Of a stretch of 64,000 nucleotides of DNA, positions 1-10,004 are shown in pieces (position 1 is the first letter of the stretch; every line of letters starts with the position of its first letter). The position numbers and the translations under genes are program-made. The notes under the pieces are model-generated. The model was not told the DNA's origin. It made no database searches and worked only from the letters and a program-made list of their open reading frames with translations. This stretch comes from Sphingopyxis jiangsuensis (GTDB taxonomy: Bacteria > Pseudomonadota > Alphaproteobacteria > Sphingomonadales > Sphingomonadaceae), in NCBI RefSeq assembly GCF_016734905.1, contig NZ_JAERPO010000001.1, positions 62,001-126,000 of the forward strand. The letters run 5' to 3'.

Positions 1-773
1 CGCCCCTTGAGCGCCGGATCGAGATATTGGCGGTTCATATAGGCTTCGGCGCGTGCGGTCGCGGCGCGATCCTCGGCGCTGTCGCTTGCCGGATATTTGG
101 GTTCGATGTTGACGACGAGCCCGATTTCGTGCGCGCCCTCGGCCCGGTAGGCGGCAACCGCGGCGCCGTGGGCGCGCATCAGATTGTGGCTGGCGATCGG
201 CGCCTCGAACATGTTGCGGTGCCCCGGCGCGAGTGCGCCGTGGAGATAGCCGCCGTCGGTGATGACCCAGGGTTCGTTGAGCGTCACCCATTTCTTCACG
301 CGCCCGTCGAGCGCGCGGTACATGGTGGCGGCATATTCGGCGAACCAGTCGGCGCTGTCGCGGTTGAGCCAGCCGCCGCGATCGTCGAGCGCGACGGGAA
401 GATCCCAATGGTGGAGCGTCAACAGCGGCTCGATGCCCTGTTCGAGCAGCGCATCGACGAGGCGCTTGTAGAAATCGAGCCCCGGGTCGTTCACGCGTCC
501 GACGCCCTCGGGCAGCACGCGGCCCCAATTGACGCTGAAGCGATAGGCCTGAAGCCCCAGTTCCTTCATCAGCGCGACGTCGGATTCCATGCGATTATAA
601 TGATCGCACGCGACGTCGCCCGTATCGCCGGGCGAGGCCATCAGGCGCGGATCGTGGCTGAAACGTTGCCAGATGCTCGCGCCAGCGCCGTCGGCGAGGG
701 GCGATCCTTCGATCTGATAGGCCGCGGTCGCGGCGCCCCAGAGGAAATTGTCGGGGAAAGGAGAAGAAGTCAT
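1..773 (-). CDS. GH1 family beta-glucosidase, C-terminus cut by window edge
   Basis: Glycoside hydrolase family 1 enzyme that would split terminal beta-linked glucose from short glucosides in the cytoplasm. The visible 257 residues open with the family N-terminal signature (GAATAAYQIEG at about 13-23), then FSVNWGRVLPEG at about 79-90 and the TLNEPW motif with the acid/base Glu at about 167. There is no signal peptide. The nucleophile motif (TENG) lies beyond the left edge. The ATG overlaps the stop of the upstream esterase gene (ATGA at 770-773), so it is the last visible gene of the sugar operon and probably processes the imported oligosaccharide. The exact substrate (cellobiose, laminaribiose or an aryl glucoside) cannot be read from sequence. 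Confidence 0.93.
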   Translation of the reverse strand, partial: MTSSPFPDNFLWGAATAAYQIEGSPLADGAGASIWQRFSHDPRLMASPGDTGDVACDHYNRMESDVALMKELGLQAYRFSVNWGRVLPEGVGRVNDPGLDFYKRLVDALLEQGIEPLLTLHHWDLPVALDDRGGWLNRDSADWFAEYAATMYRALDGRVKKWVTLNEPWVITDGGYLHGALAPGHRNMFEAPIASHNLMRAHGAAVAAYRAEGAHEIGLVVNIEPKYPASDSAEDRAATARAEAYMNRQYLDPALKG

Positions 774-1534
774 TTTTTGTCCTTGGTCTGCAGAAGACGG
801 TGCGAGAGGAGCCACAGGTAGAGCGAGGGATCGTCATAGGCGGGGTCCCACGCATTGTGGCCGAGGTCGGGGTAGATGGTCAGGCGAGCGGTCAGCCCGC
901 CGCACGCACGGATTGCGCGCTGCATCGCGAAGCTGCCTTCGGGCTTCACCACGTCGTCGCGGTCGCCGTGGAAGGCCCACACGGGCTTGTCCTTGAGCGC
1001 GCAGGCAGTCGATGTGTCGCCATAGCCCGCGACCGGCGCGACCGCAGCGAAACGGCCGGGATCGGCCATCGCCCAGCGCCAGCTTGCGTGACCGCCGCGG
1101 CTGAGGCCGGTCAGATAGATGCGGCCGCGGTCGATGCGCAGCGTCTTCGTCACATGGTCGAGCAGCGCATCGAGCCTGGCGACATCCCAATCCTGATCGG
1201 CGCCGAGCAGCGGCGAAACGGTGACGAAGGGAAAATCGGGATTGCGGTCGGCGATCTTGGGCGGGCCGTGAACCTTGACCTTGGCGACATCGTCGCCGCG
1301 CTCGCCCGAGCCGTGGAGGAAAATCAGCAGCGGCCATTTCGCCGCCTTGTCCGCCGAATAGCCGCGCGGGAGAAAGAGCTGATAGGGATAATTGCCCTCT
1401 GCAATCGCGGGCTGGGGATGCTGGCCGTCGGCGGCCGGCTGCGCGATTGCAGGCGACGCCGCCGCCAGCGCCAGCACACCGAGGACGAGAGCGAGGGGCG
1501 TTCGGAAAAGGGAAGTTGGTCGGGTCATAATCAT
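770..1534 (-). CDS. Secreted alpha/beta-hydrolase (esterase/phospholipase-like)
   Basis: A 254-residue protein with a clear Sec signal peptide (hydrophobic stretch about 11-28, likely cut after AIA about 31). The alpha/beta-hydrolase core shows an oxyanion HGSGE motif near 74, the nucleophile elbow GLSRGG (Ser about 145), an acid in GDRDD near 191-194, and His about 226 in DLGHNAW. It resembles the dienelactone hydrolase, PHB-depolymerase-like and phospholipase/carboxylesterase group of predicted peptidases. It sits between permease and beta-glucosidase genes with 4-base overlaps on both sides. A plausible inferred role is removing acyl groups from the glycan before uptake. The substrate is unknown. 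Confidence 0.85.
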   Translation of the reverse strand: MIMTRPTSLFRTPLALVLGVLALAAASPAIAQPAADGQHPQPAIAEGNYPYQLFLPRGYSADKAAKWPLLIFLHGSGERGDDVAKVKVHGPPKIADRNPDFPFVTVSPLLGADQDWDVARLDALLDHVTKTLRIDRGRIYLTGLSRGGHASWRWAMADPGRFAAVAPVAGYGDTSTACALKDKPVWAFHGDRDDVVKPEGSFAMQRAIRACGGLTARLTIYPDLGHNAWDPAYDDPSLYLWLLSHRLLQTKDKK

Positions 1535-2346
1535 CCTTTGACACTCCCGGTCAGGAGGCCGCTGAGGTAGAAGCGCTGGAGCGCGAGGAAGAGGATGAGC
1601 ACAGGCAGGGTCGTGACGACCGAACCCGCCATCATCAATTCATTGTCCTGCACATGCTCGCGGCTCATCGCGGCGAGCGCGACAGGGAGCGTGTAGAGAT
1701 CCTGGTCCGACAGGATGATCAGCGGCCACATGAAGTCGTTCCAGCTGCCGAGAAAGACGAACAGCGCGAGCGTGATGACGATCGGCGTGAGGATCGGCAG
1801 GACGATGCGGCGCAGTATCTGCGCCTCGCTCGCGCCGTCGATACGCGCGGCTTCGAGCATTTCGTCGGGGATCGACAGGCAATATTGGCGGACGAGGAAA
1901 ATGCCGAATATCCCCGCGAGCCACGGAATGAGCGCGCCGGCATAGCTGTTGACGAGCCCGATCGCCTTGAGTTCGAGAAAGAGCGGCAGCATCCCGATCT
2001 GTCCCGGCACGACAAGCGCCGCGACGAGCAGGCGGAAGATCGCGTCGCGCCCGCGGAAGCGCAGCTTTGCAAAGGCATAGCCCGCAGGGATGGTGAAAAG
2101 CAGCGCGAGCAGCGTCGCGAGCGTCGAGACGAGCAGGCTGTTCGCGAGGAAACGGCCGACGCCGAAGCTGTCGAAGAGCATCCGGTAATTGTCGAGGCCG
2201 GGCGCCGCAGGGAGCAGGGGCGGAGGAAACTGCGCCGCCTCTCCGCGTGCCATGAAACTGACCGACAGCATCCACAGCAAGGGCGCGATCGTCAGCAGCG
2301 CGACGAGCGCGGCGGCCAGCGTGACGGCGGTGCGGCGCACGTTCAT
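1531..2346 (-). CDS. Carbohydrate ABC transporter permease, MalG/AraQ type
   Basis: Inner-membrane permease of a CUT1-type sugar importer, 271 residues with about six hydrophobic helices. The conserved cytoplasmic EAA loop (EMLEAARIDGASEAQILRRI) lies about two thirds along and contacts the ATPase. The start is the ATG at 2346, which forms ATGA with the stop of the partner permease; a longer open frame upstream only reads through that gene. The C-terminus SVKG is typical of the MalG branch. It forms a heterodimer with the next gene and receives sugar from the binding protein at 3236-4504. The ATPase is probably the MalK-type gene at 5674-6756. Confidence 0.93.
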   Translation of the reverse strand: MNVRRTAVTLAAALVALLTIAPLLWMLSVSFMARGEAAQFPPPLLPAAPGLDNYRMLFDSFGVGRFLANSLLVSTLATLLALLFTIPAGYAFAKLRFRGRDAIFRLLVAALVVPGQIGMLPLFLELKAIGLVNSYAGALIPWLAGIFGIFLVRQYCLSIPDEMLEAARIDGASEAQILRRIVLPILTPIVITLALFVFLGSWNDFMWPLIILSDQDLYTLPVALAAMSREHVQDNELMMAGSVVTTLPVLILFLALQRFYLSGLLTGSVKG

Positions 2347-3239
2347 ATAGCCCCTCCGCGCTTGGCGAAGTGGAGCTGGACGAAGGTCACTGCGAGGATG
2401 CAGAGAAAGAGGATGAAGGCGACCGCGGCGCCGGAGCCGAGGTTCCACCATTTGAAGCCCTCTTCATACATGAAATAGAGGACGGTGACGGTCGACTGGG
2501 CAGGCCCGCCCTGCGTGATCACATAGGGTTCGGCGAAAAGCTGGAACATCGCCGCGACGGTCAGCACCGATACGAGCAGCACCGTTGGCGCAATGGCGGG
2601 AAGGGTGACGTGGCGCAGCCGCATGAACCATCCCGCGCCGTCGAGCCGTGCCGCCTCGTCAAGCTCGCGCGGCACCGTCTGCAGCGCGGCGAGGAAGATG
2701 ATCATGCTGTAGCCGAAGGTTTTCCACCCGACGAACAGCAGGATCGCGGGGAGCGATGCGGTCGGGCTGCCGAGCCAGTCGATCGGCCCGACGCCGAACA
2801 AGGACAGCAGGTAATTGACGAGCCCGTATCGCGTGTGGAGCAGGTATCGCCATACGACCGCGGTCGCGACGAGCGTCGTGACATAGGGCGCGAACAGCGC
2901 GACGCGCCAAAGGGGACGCCATTTCAGCCAGTGCGAATTGACGAGGATCGCCGCCAGCAGCGACAGCGCGACAACGAAAGGGGTGCCGACGACGACGAAG
3001 AGCAGGCTGTTCGTCATCGCTTTCCAGAAAAGCGGATTTTCGACGAGCCGCTCGTAATTCTGCAAGCCGACGAAGCGCAGGTTCGAAATGTCGGCGAGCG
3101 CGTAAATGTCGAAATCGGTGAAGCTGAGCACGAGCGACGCCGCCGCCGGCAGGAAAAAGAAAAGCGCGATCGCGGCGAGCGCGGGCGCGCTCATCATGCG
3201 CCCCGCGCGCGCCTCGCGAGCGGTTCCCGCGACCCTCAT
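2343..3239 (-). CDS. Carbohydrate ABC transporter permease, MalF/UgpA type
   Basis: Second membrane subunit of the sugar importer, 298 residues and about six transmembrane helices beginning near residue 18. The EAA loop (ELDEAARLDGAGWFMRLRHV) precedes the last helices. A later segment with FAEPYVITQGGPAQST is typical of the UgpA/MalF branch. The chosen ATG at 3239 overlaps the stop of the binding-protein gene by ATGA. The whole run of solute-binding protein, two permeases, esterase and glucosidase is joined by 4-base overlaps, so translation is very likely coupled along one message. Confidence 0.93.
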   Translation of the reverse strand: MRVAGTAREARAGRMMSAPALAAIALFFFLPAAASLVLSFTDFDIYALADISNLRFVGLQNYERLVENPLFWKAMTNSLLFVVVGTPFVVALSLLAAILVNSHWLKWRPLWRVALFAPYVTTLVATAVVWRYLLHTRYGLVNYLLSLFGVGPIDWLGSPTASLPAILLFVGWKTFGYSMIIFLAALQTVPRELDEAARLDGAGWFMRLRHVTLPAIAPTVLLVSVLTVAAMFQLFAEPYVITQGGPAQSTVTVLYFMYEEGFKWWNLGSGAAVAFILFLCILAVTFVQLHFAKRGGAI

Positions 3240-4504
3240 GCCGCGCGCGCCTTGTCCAGCATCCAGCGCCGCTTTTCGAGCAGCCGGTCGGCGCGCGCGT
3301 CGATCTCGCGCGCCGCCTGATCGACGCTGAACTGGCCGCGCACCATGCGTTCGGCGACGACCTGCATCTCGGTGACGATACGTTCCCATTCGGGAACCTT
3401 GGGCACGGCGGTCGCGCGGTCGAGCTGCGCGGCAAAAGGCGCGACGATCGGATCGCGCGCGAGACCTGCTTGCTGCCACACCGAGCGGCGCGCCGGAAGG
3501 TTGCCGGTGAGCCGGTGGAAGCGCAGCTGCGTTTCGGGGGCAAGAAGCCGCCCGACAAGATCCCATGCCATCGAACTGTTGCCGTTCCCGGCGAAGACGA
3601 CGAGGCTGGACCCGCCCGGCGCCGCCGATCCGATGCCGTCGGGGCCGGGGTTGGGGGCGGTCGCCCATTTGTCCTGCATCGCGGGCGCAAGGCGGCTGCG
3701 CAGATCGCCGATCGTCCACGGGCCCGAGGTGAAAATGCTGAACCAGCCGCGCGCGAACTCATTCCAGATGTTCGATACCTGCGCCGCGGTGACGACGGGC
3801 GCGAGTCCCTCGTCGAACAGCGATTTGTAGAAGGCGAGCGCCGCCTTGAACTCGGGGTCGGAAAAGGCGCCGCGCGTGCCTTCGTCGCGGAGCAGCCGCG
3901 CGCCCGATGACAGCGCGATGGTGAGCAATTGCTCGAATTCGTTGAGCGGGAGCAGCAGCGCATAATTGCCGTCGCCCGCGACGCGCTTGACGTCGTGCAA
4001 CGCCCGCTTCCACGCGTCCCATTCGAGCGGCGGCGCGGCATGGCCGGCGCGGGCGAACATGTCCTTGCGATAGAATTGCAGCCGCGTGTCGACATACCAG
4101 GGGATCGCCCACGCCTGTCCGTCGATGCGGTTGGTGTCGACCACGGCGGCGAACTGGTCGGCGAGCAGCGGTTCGGCGGCGGCGGGAACGGTGGCGATGG
4201 CGCCGATTGCCGCCATCTCGGCGATCCAGCTGTTGCCGACCTGGCCGACAGCGGGAAGCGAGCCGCCCGCAAAGCCGGTGAGCAGCTTGGCATGCGCGGC
4301 GCTCCACGGCAGCGCCTGGACGCGGATCGGCGGGGCGCCCGCCGGCCAGTCGAGCGCGGCGACCAGATCGGGAAGGCTCGCCGCTTCATTTCCCATCGCC
4401 CAGACGGTGAGCGCGTCGTCGCCGCGCGCGCCGCAGCCGGCGAGCGCGCCCGTCAGAGGCAGCGCCGCGAGCGCGCCCGTCATCTGGCGCCGCGTCACCT
4501 GCAT
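3236..4504 (-). CDS. Sugar ABC transporter substrate-binding lipoprotein
   Basis: A 422-residue extracellular solute-binding protein of family 1, expected to be anchored in the periplasm. The N-terminus has a TRRQMTG twin-arginine-like stretch, a hydrophobic core and a lipobox LAGC with the lipidated Cys at about 24. The body shows the usual two-lobe pattern, with SNIWNEFARGWFSIFTSGPW typical of sugar-binding members. It lies 22 bases after the LacI gene and directly before the two permeases, so it delivers the inducing sugar or a related oligosaccharide. The ligand is unknown. Confidence 0.92.
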   Translation of the reverse strand: MQVTRRQMTGALAALPLTGALAGCGARGDDALTVWAMGNEAASLPDLVAALDWPAGAPPIRVQALPWSAAHAKLLTGFAGGSLPAVGQVGNSWIAEMAAIGAIATVPAAAEPLLADQFAAVVDTNRIDGQAWAIPWYVDTRLQFYRKDMFARAGHAAPPLEWDAWKRALHDVKRVAGDGNYALLLPLNEFEQLLTIALSSGARLLRDEGTRGAFSDPEFKAALAFYKSLFDEGLAPVVTAAQVSNIWNEFARGWFSIFTSGPWTIGDLRSRLAPAMQDKWATAPNPGPDGIGSAAPGGSSLVVFAGNGNSSMAWDLVGRLLAPETQLRFHRLTGNLPARRSVWQQAGLARDPIVAPFAAQLDRATAVPKVPEWERIVTEMQVVAERMVRGQFSVDQAAREIDARADRLLEKRRWMLDKARAA

Positions 4505-4526
4505 GGGAGCGAGGGCGCGGAGACAA

Positions 4527-5555
4527 TCATGGCTGAACCGCGCTCCCGGCCAGCGCCGACGCGAGGCGCGCTGTCGTGCCGCGTGTGATCAACGCCGGAG
4601 TCAGCACCGTCGAACTCGACGCACCGAGCGTCTCGCCGCGCAGCATGCGGAGAAGCATCATCATGCCCGTCGAGCCGAGCTGGTCGATATGCACCTGCAT
4701 CGTCGTGAGCGTCGGGCTGACATGGCGGGCGAGCGGGATGTCGTCGAAGCCCGCGACGAGGATGTCGGCGGGCACCTTTTTGCCCGTTTCGCCGAGCTGC
4801 ATGATGCAGCCGACCGCCATCAGGTCGTTCGCGGCAAAGACGGCGTCGACGGGCATCTGCCCCTGCGCGAGCAGGCGCGCCGCCTCCATCCCGGCCTCTT
4901 CGGAAAAGTCGCCGGGCAGGATCACCGGACTGCGCTCGCCGGCGATCCTTGCCATCGCGTCGACGAAACCGCGCTGGCGGTCGCGTGCGTCGCGATTGTG
5001 CTTGGGACCGGCGATATGGACGACGTGGCGCGCGCCCTGTGCGAGCAGCGCCTCGGTCATCGCATAGGCGCCGCGGTAATTGTCGACGGCGACATAGGGA
5101 ATGTCGAGCGAGCTCGCCTCATAGTTGAGCAAAACGGTCGGCAGTGCGGGGTCGAGATGGCCGGCGAGCGTTTCGGGCTTGAGTTCGGGCGGCATCACGA
5201 GCAGCCCGTCGACGCGGCCGCGCATCGATGCAATCGCCGCGGCGGTTTCGTGCGCGCTGCCGTGCATGTTGCCGAGCAACAGGTGCATCCCCGATTCATG
5301 CGCGACAAGGTCGATGCCGCGGATGATTTCGGAGAAGAATTCGCCGAACAGGTCGGGCAGAATGACGCCGACGGTGTCGGTCTTGCGCCGTGTCAGGCTG
5401 CGCGCGCCGCTGTGGGGAACGAAATTGAGCTTCTTGACCGCCGCCATCACCGCGGCGCGGGTCGGCGCCGTGACATTGCCCAAGCCGTTGATTGCGCGCG
5501 ATGCGGTCGCGACAGATACGCCCGCTTCGCGCGCGACATCCCTTAACGTTGCCAT
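4527..5555 (-). CDS. LacI-family transcriptional regulator of the sugar locus
   Basis: A 342-residue repressor-type protein. Residues 2-50 form the LacI helix-turn-helix with hinge (LRDVAREAGVSVATASRAIN), followed by a periplasmic-binding-protein-like sensor domain that starts at TDTVGVILPDLFGEFFSEII. The start ATG has a purine-rich ribosome site (GGGAAGAGGGGG) upstream. A perfect palindrome GTAACCGGTTAC lies 90 bases before the start and closely related sites lie before the MFS gene, so it probably controls itself, the ABC operon and the MFS transporter. The inducer is inferred to be a glucoside or its breakdown product. Confidence 0.93.
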   Translation of the reverse strand: MATLRDVAREAGVSVATASRAINGLGNVTAPTRAAVMAAVKKLNFVPHSGARSLTRRKTDTVGVILPDLFGEFFSEIIRGIDLVAHESGMHLLLGNMHGSAHETAAAIASMRGRVDGLLVMPPELKPETLAGHLDPALPTVLLNYEASSLDIPYVAVDNYRGAYAMTEALLAQGARHVVHIAGPKHNRDARDRQRGFVDAMARIAGERSPVILPGDFSEEAGMEAARLLAQGQMPVDAVFAANDLMAVGCIMQLGETGKKVPADILVAGFDDIPLARHVSPTLTTMQVHIDQLGSTGMMMLLRMLRGETLGASSSTVLTPALITRGTTARLASALAGSAVQP

Positions 5556-5644
5556 GACGACGGCCCCCTCTTCCCCGATCGGCGCCGGACCGCGATTGCG
5601 ACTCCCGTTTTCGAATGGGGTCCGGGCGCGAAAAGTCGCTCATG

Positions 5645-5656
5645 GTAACCGGTTAC
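5645..5656. promoter_or_regulatory. LacI-type operator before lacI-ABC operon
   Basis: Perfect 12-base palindrome GTAACCGGTTAC in the gap between the ABC ATPase gene and the lacI gene. A central CG with dyad symmetry is the usual form of LacI-family operators. On the minus strand a TTGCCA box lies just upstream at about 17-base distance from the operator half TTACCA, so the repressor would cover the promoter. That this LacI protein binds here is inferred from location and from the matching sites at 8203-8237. Confidence 0.75.
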
Positions 5657-5673
5657 AGGGGGGTGTGGCAAGG

Positions 5674-6756
5674 TCATTCCGCGCGCCCTCGCACACAGGA
5701 ATTGCCTTGCACATCAAAGAGGTGGAGGCGGTCGGCGGGAAGCCGGGCCATGAGGGCCTGACCTTCGGCGAGATTGCCGTCGTCGCGGAGCTGGCATGCG
5801 AGCGGTTCGAGCCCGTCGCGGCGCAGATGGACGGTAGCGAGGCCGCCGAGGCGCTCGACGAATGCGATGGTGAAAGCGAGCGCGTCGGGCGCCTCGCCAA
5901 CGTCGATGTCCTCGGGCCGGATGCCGACCGAGAGCGGCGTTCCGGCAGCAGGCGGTGCGGCGAGCGTGGGGAGCGCGATGCGCTGGCCGTCGGCGAGCGT
6001 CGCCGCGCCGTCGCCGGTCGCGGTGGCGGCGAGGATGTTCATCCGCGGCGAACCAAGGAATTGCGCGACGAAGAGATTGGCAGGCCGCTCGTAAAGCTGG
6101 CGCGGCGGGCCGACCTGCTCGATCCGGCCGTCGCGCAGCACGATGATGCGGTCGGCGAGCGTCATCGCCTCGACCTGGTCGTGCGTGACATAGAGCGTCG
6201 TCGTACCGAGCGCGCGGTGCAACTCGGCGAACTCGTATCGCATCCGCACGCGCAGGTCGGCGTCGAGGTTCGACAGCGGCTCGTCGAACAGGAAGAGTTG
6301 CGGTGCGCGGACGATGGCGCGGCCGATGGCAACGCGCTGGCGCTGTCCGCCCGAAAGCGCGGCGGGCTTGCGGTCGAGCAATTCTTCGATGTTGAGGATC
6401 GCGGCGGCGCGGCGCACCGCTTCGTCGATCGCGCGCTTGTCGGTCTTTGCGATGCGGAGCGCGAACGCCATATTTTCGCGCACGGTGAGGTGCGGGTAGA
6501 GCGCATAGGATTGGAAGACCATCGCGATCCCGCGTTCGGACGGGGCGAGGGCGGTGACGTCGCGCTCGCCGATGGAGATGCTGCCTCCGTCGATGTCCTC
6601 GAGCCCAGCAACGGCGCGCAGCAGCGTCGATTTGCCGCAGCCCGAAGGGCCGACGATCACCGCAAACTCGCCGTCGGCGACGTCGATGGAGACGCCCTTC
6701 AGGACTTCGGTGTCGCCGAAGCTCTTGCGCGCATCGCGGATCGACAGTCCGGCCAT
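5674..6756 (-). CDS. Sugar ABC transporter ATP-binding protein, MalK/UgpC type
   Basis: A 360-residue ATPase subunit. Walker A is GPSGCGKST (about 37-45), the Q-loop is FQSYALYPHLTV, the signature ALSGGQRQR is followed by Walker B LFLFDEPLSNLDADLR and the switch His in YVTHDQVEAMTLADR. The C-terminal third has the regulatory TOBE/OB region with VGIRPEDIDV, as in MalK and UgpC. It lies just after the MFS gene and before the lacI gene rather than next to the permeases, but it is the only ATPase of this type in the window and should energise the permease pair. Confidence 0.94.
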   Translation of the reverse strand: MAGLSIRDARKSFGDTEVLKGVSIDVADGEFAVIVGPSGCGKSTLLRAVAGLEDIDGGSISIGERDVTALAPSERGIAMVFQSYALYPHLTVRENMAFALRIAKTDKRAIDEAVRRAAAILNIEELLDRKPAALSGGQRQRVAIGRAIVRAPQLFLFDEPLSNLDADLRVRMRYEFAELHRALGTTTLYVTHDQVEAMTLADRIIVLRDGRIEQVGPPRQLYERPANLFVAQFLGSPRMNILAATATGDGAATLADGQRIALPTLAAPPAAGTPLSVGIRPEDIDVGEAPDALAFTIAFVERLGGLATVHLRRDGLEPLACQLRDDGNLAEGQALMARLPADRLHLFDVQGNSCVRGRAE

Positions 6757-6794
6757 TTCAGCTTCCCCCTCTCACGCCGCCCGGCGGCTCGCGG

Positions 6795-8165
6795 TCAATG
6801 GACCGTGATCGCGGCCGCCGCACCCTGCACGCGCGCGCGGCCCGCCGCGAGGGCGAATCCGCACAGCACCGCATAGCAGAGGGCCGGGAGGATGAAGGCC
6901 GTCGCATAGCCGAGCGCGTCGGAGAGATTGCCGACGAGGAAGGGGATGGCCGCGCCGCCGACGATCGCGGTGCAGAGCAGCCCTGACGTCGCCTCGGCGC
7001 GAGCGGTCGAGCGTTCGAGCGTGAGGGTGAAGATCACGGGGAACATGATCGAGTTGAACAGGCCGATGCCCAGCGCGACGAAGCCCGCGCCGACACCGCC
7101 GACGAGCACGACATAGAGGCACATCAGGACGGCCGCGGCGGTGAAGACGACGAGAAGTTTCGCGGCCGAGACGCGCGCGAGCAGCACCGACCCGATCGCG
7201 CGACCGACCATCGCGCCGCCCCAGTAAAAGGCGACGGCCTTGCCCGCTTCCTGCAGCGACACGCCCGCGACGCCGTCGCTGCCCATCGCAAAGCCGAGCA
7301 GCGGCACGCCGAAAGCTGCATCGGACTGGCCCCAGACTGTATCGCTGTTGAGGAACAGCGCCATCTGCGTGCCGATCGCGACCTCGGCGCCGACATAAAG
7401 GAAGATGGCGAGCGCGCCGAGCAGCGCCCAACGCGACGACAGCGCCTCGCGGATCAGTTCGCCCATGCCGGCGCGCGCGGCCACGGGGGCAGGGGGCACG
7501 GCTTCGTTGACGATCCGACGGGCAACCCAGAAGAAAAGGATGAGCGCGATGATGAGGCCGCAGATCCAGAAATAGGCCGAATCGATGCCCGCAAGCGCCT
7601 GGTCGCGCACCGCGTCGCTGATCGCGACGCCGTCCTTGACCTCGACCCCTTCGAGGAAGAGGTGCGCGCCGATCAGCGGGCCGAGGAAGGTGCCGAACGA
7701 ATTGAAAGTCTGGCTGAAGGTCAGGCGGAAATGGCTGCGCGCGGGATCGCCGAGCGCCGCGGCGAGCGGGTTGGCGGCGACCTGGAGGATGGTGATGCCG
7801 CTCGCGAGCATGAAGAGCCCCGCGAGGACGAGCGGATAGACCGCAAGATTGGCCGCCGCGAGCATGACGAGGCAGCCCGCGACCATCGTTACCAGCGCGG
7901 TGAGGATCGACGGGACCGAATGAAAACGCGCGATCAGCGCCGCTGCGGGAAAGGACATCAGGCCATAGGCGATGAAAAAGGCCGATGCCGACAGCTGCGC
8001 CTCGGCATCGCTGAGCGTGAAAATGCCTTTGACCGCGGCGACCAGCGGGTCGATCAACGAGGTGATGAAGCCCCAGGCAAAGAAGAGCACGGTAACAGCG
8101 GCAAAAGCCGCGACGGCGGTCGAGCGGCCCGTTGCGGGCGCCGATGCCTGATGGGGCTCGTTCAT
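6795..8165 (-). CDS. MFS sugar symporter, GluP/FucP type (glucose/galactose)
   Basis: A 456-residue, 12-helix transporter of the fucose-galactose-glucose:H+ symporter family. Family marks are FFAWGFITSLIDPL in the first helix and ILQVAANPLAAALG in the fourth. The ATG at 8165 is chosen because a good ribosome site (GAGGA) precedes it; the frame is open further upstream but that part overlaps the operator region. It would bring in the monosaccharide released by the glucosidase. It is the first gene of the sugar locus and its promoter region carries LacI-type operators. The exact sugar is not determined. Confidence 0.92.
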   Translation of the reverse strand: MNEPHQASAPATGRSTAVAAFAAVTVLFFAWGFITSLIDPLVAAVKGIFTLSDAEAQLSASAFFIAYGLMSFPAAALIARFHSVPSILTALVTMVAGCLVMLAAANLAVYPLVLAGLFMLASGITILQVAANPLAAALGDPARSHFRLTFSQTFNSFGTFLGPLIGAHLFLEGVEVKDGVAISDAVRDQALAGIDSAYFWICGLIIALILFFWVARRIVNEAVPPAPVAARAGMGELIREALSSRWALLGALAIFLYVGAEVAIGTQMALFLNSDTVWGQSDAAFGVPLLGFAMGSDGVAGVSLQEAGKAVAFYWGGAMVGRAIGSVLLARVSAAKLLVVFTAAAVLMCLYVVLVGGVGAGFVALGIGLFNSIMFPVIFTLTLERSTARAEATSGLLCTAIVGGAAIPFLVGNLSDALGYATAFILPALCYAVLCGFALAAGRARVQGAAAAITVH

Positions 8166-8200
8166 GGAAAATCCTCTTCCCGGACAATTGTTATGACGAC

Positions 8201-8229
8201 GATGTAACCGCCGCCGCTGAACTATGCAA
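8201..8229 (-). promoter_or_regulatory. Candidate promoter of the MFS sugar transporter
   Basis: On the minus strand TTGCAT (8229-8224) and TACATC (8206-8201) are separated by 17 bases, a fair sigma-70-like match. The -35 box overlaps the full operator at 8226-8237 and the -10 box overlaps a half-site (TGTAACCG at 8203-8210). This arrangement would allow repression by blocking polymerase. It was assigned by eye and no transcript data are available. Confidence 0.4.
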
Positions 8230-8237
8230 CCGGTTAC
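8226..8237. promoter_or_regulatory. LacI-type operator before the MFS gene, with nearby half-sites
   Basis: GCAACCGGTTAC differs by one base from the palindrome at 5645-5656. A half-site TGTAACCG lies at 8203-8210, and another half-site, CTGGTTACAT, near 8323-8332 is on the guaB side of the same gap. The shared core indicates that one repressor, most simply the LacI protein at 4527-5555, controls both transcription units. Confidence 0.7.
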
Positions 8238-8284
8238 ATCCGAGCTGCGACGCAAGGTCGTACTCCTGCCCAGGCAGCGCGTAA

Positions 8285-9868
<1,584 letters not shown>

Positions 9869-9894
9869 GCGACGCTGGATACGCAATCGACGGT

Positions 9895-9988
9895 CGTCAT
9901 TGCGAGCGCAGCGAAGCAATCTCCCGCTGGCCATCGTGCAGCCTCGATAGCTGGAGATTGCGTCGTCGCTGCGCTCCTCGCAATGACG
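9895..9988. repeat. Imperfect inverted repeat (REP-like, CGTCATTGCGAG type)
   Basis: The left arm begins CGTCATTGCGAGCGCAGCG at 9895 and the right arm, read on the other strand from 9988, begins CGTCATTGCGAGGAGCGCAG. Both arms run on to a GCAATCTCC-like end, with about 25 bases between them. It fills the gap between guaB and the rRNA methyltransferase gene. Short palindromic repeats of this kind are scattered between genes in many Proteobacteria. A long hairpin in RNA or non-autonomous mobility are both possible. Confidence 0.75.
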
Positions 9989-10004
9989 GAGTAGGAAGGA
10001 TGCC

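Noticed and set aside
27-821. Long plus-strand open frame at the left edge
   Set aside because: It is the antisense shadow of the GH1 gene; its translation is Arg-rich and matches no family, while the minus strand gives clear GH1 motifs.
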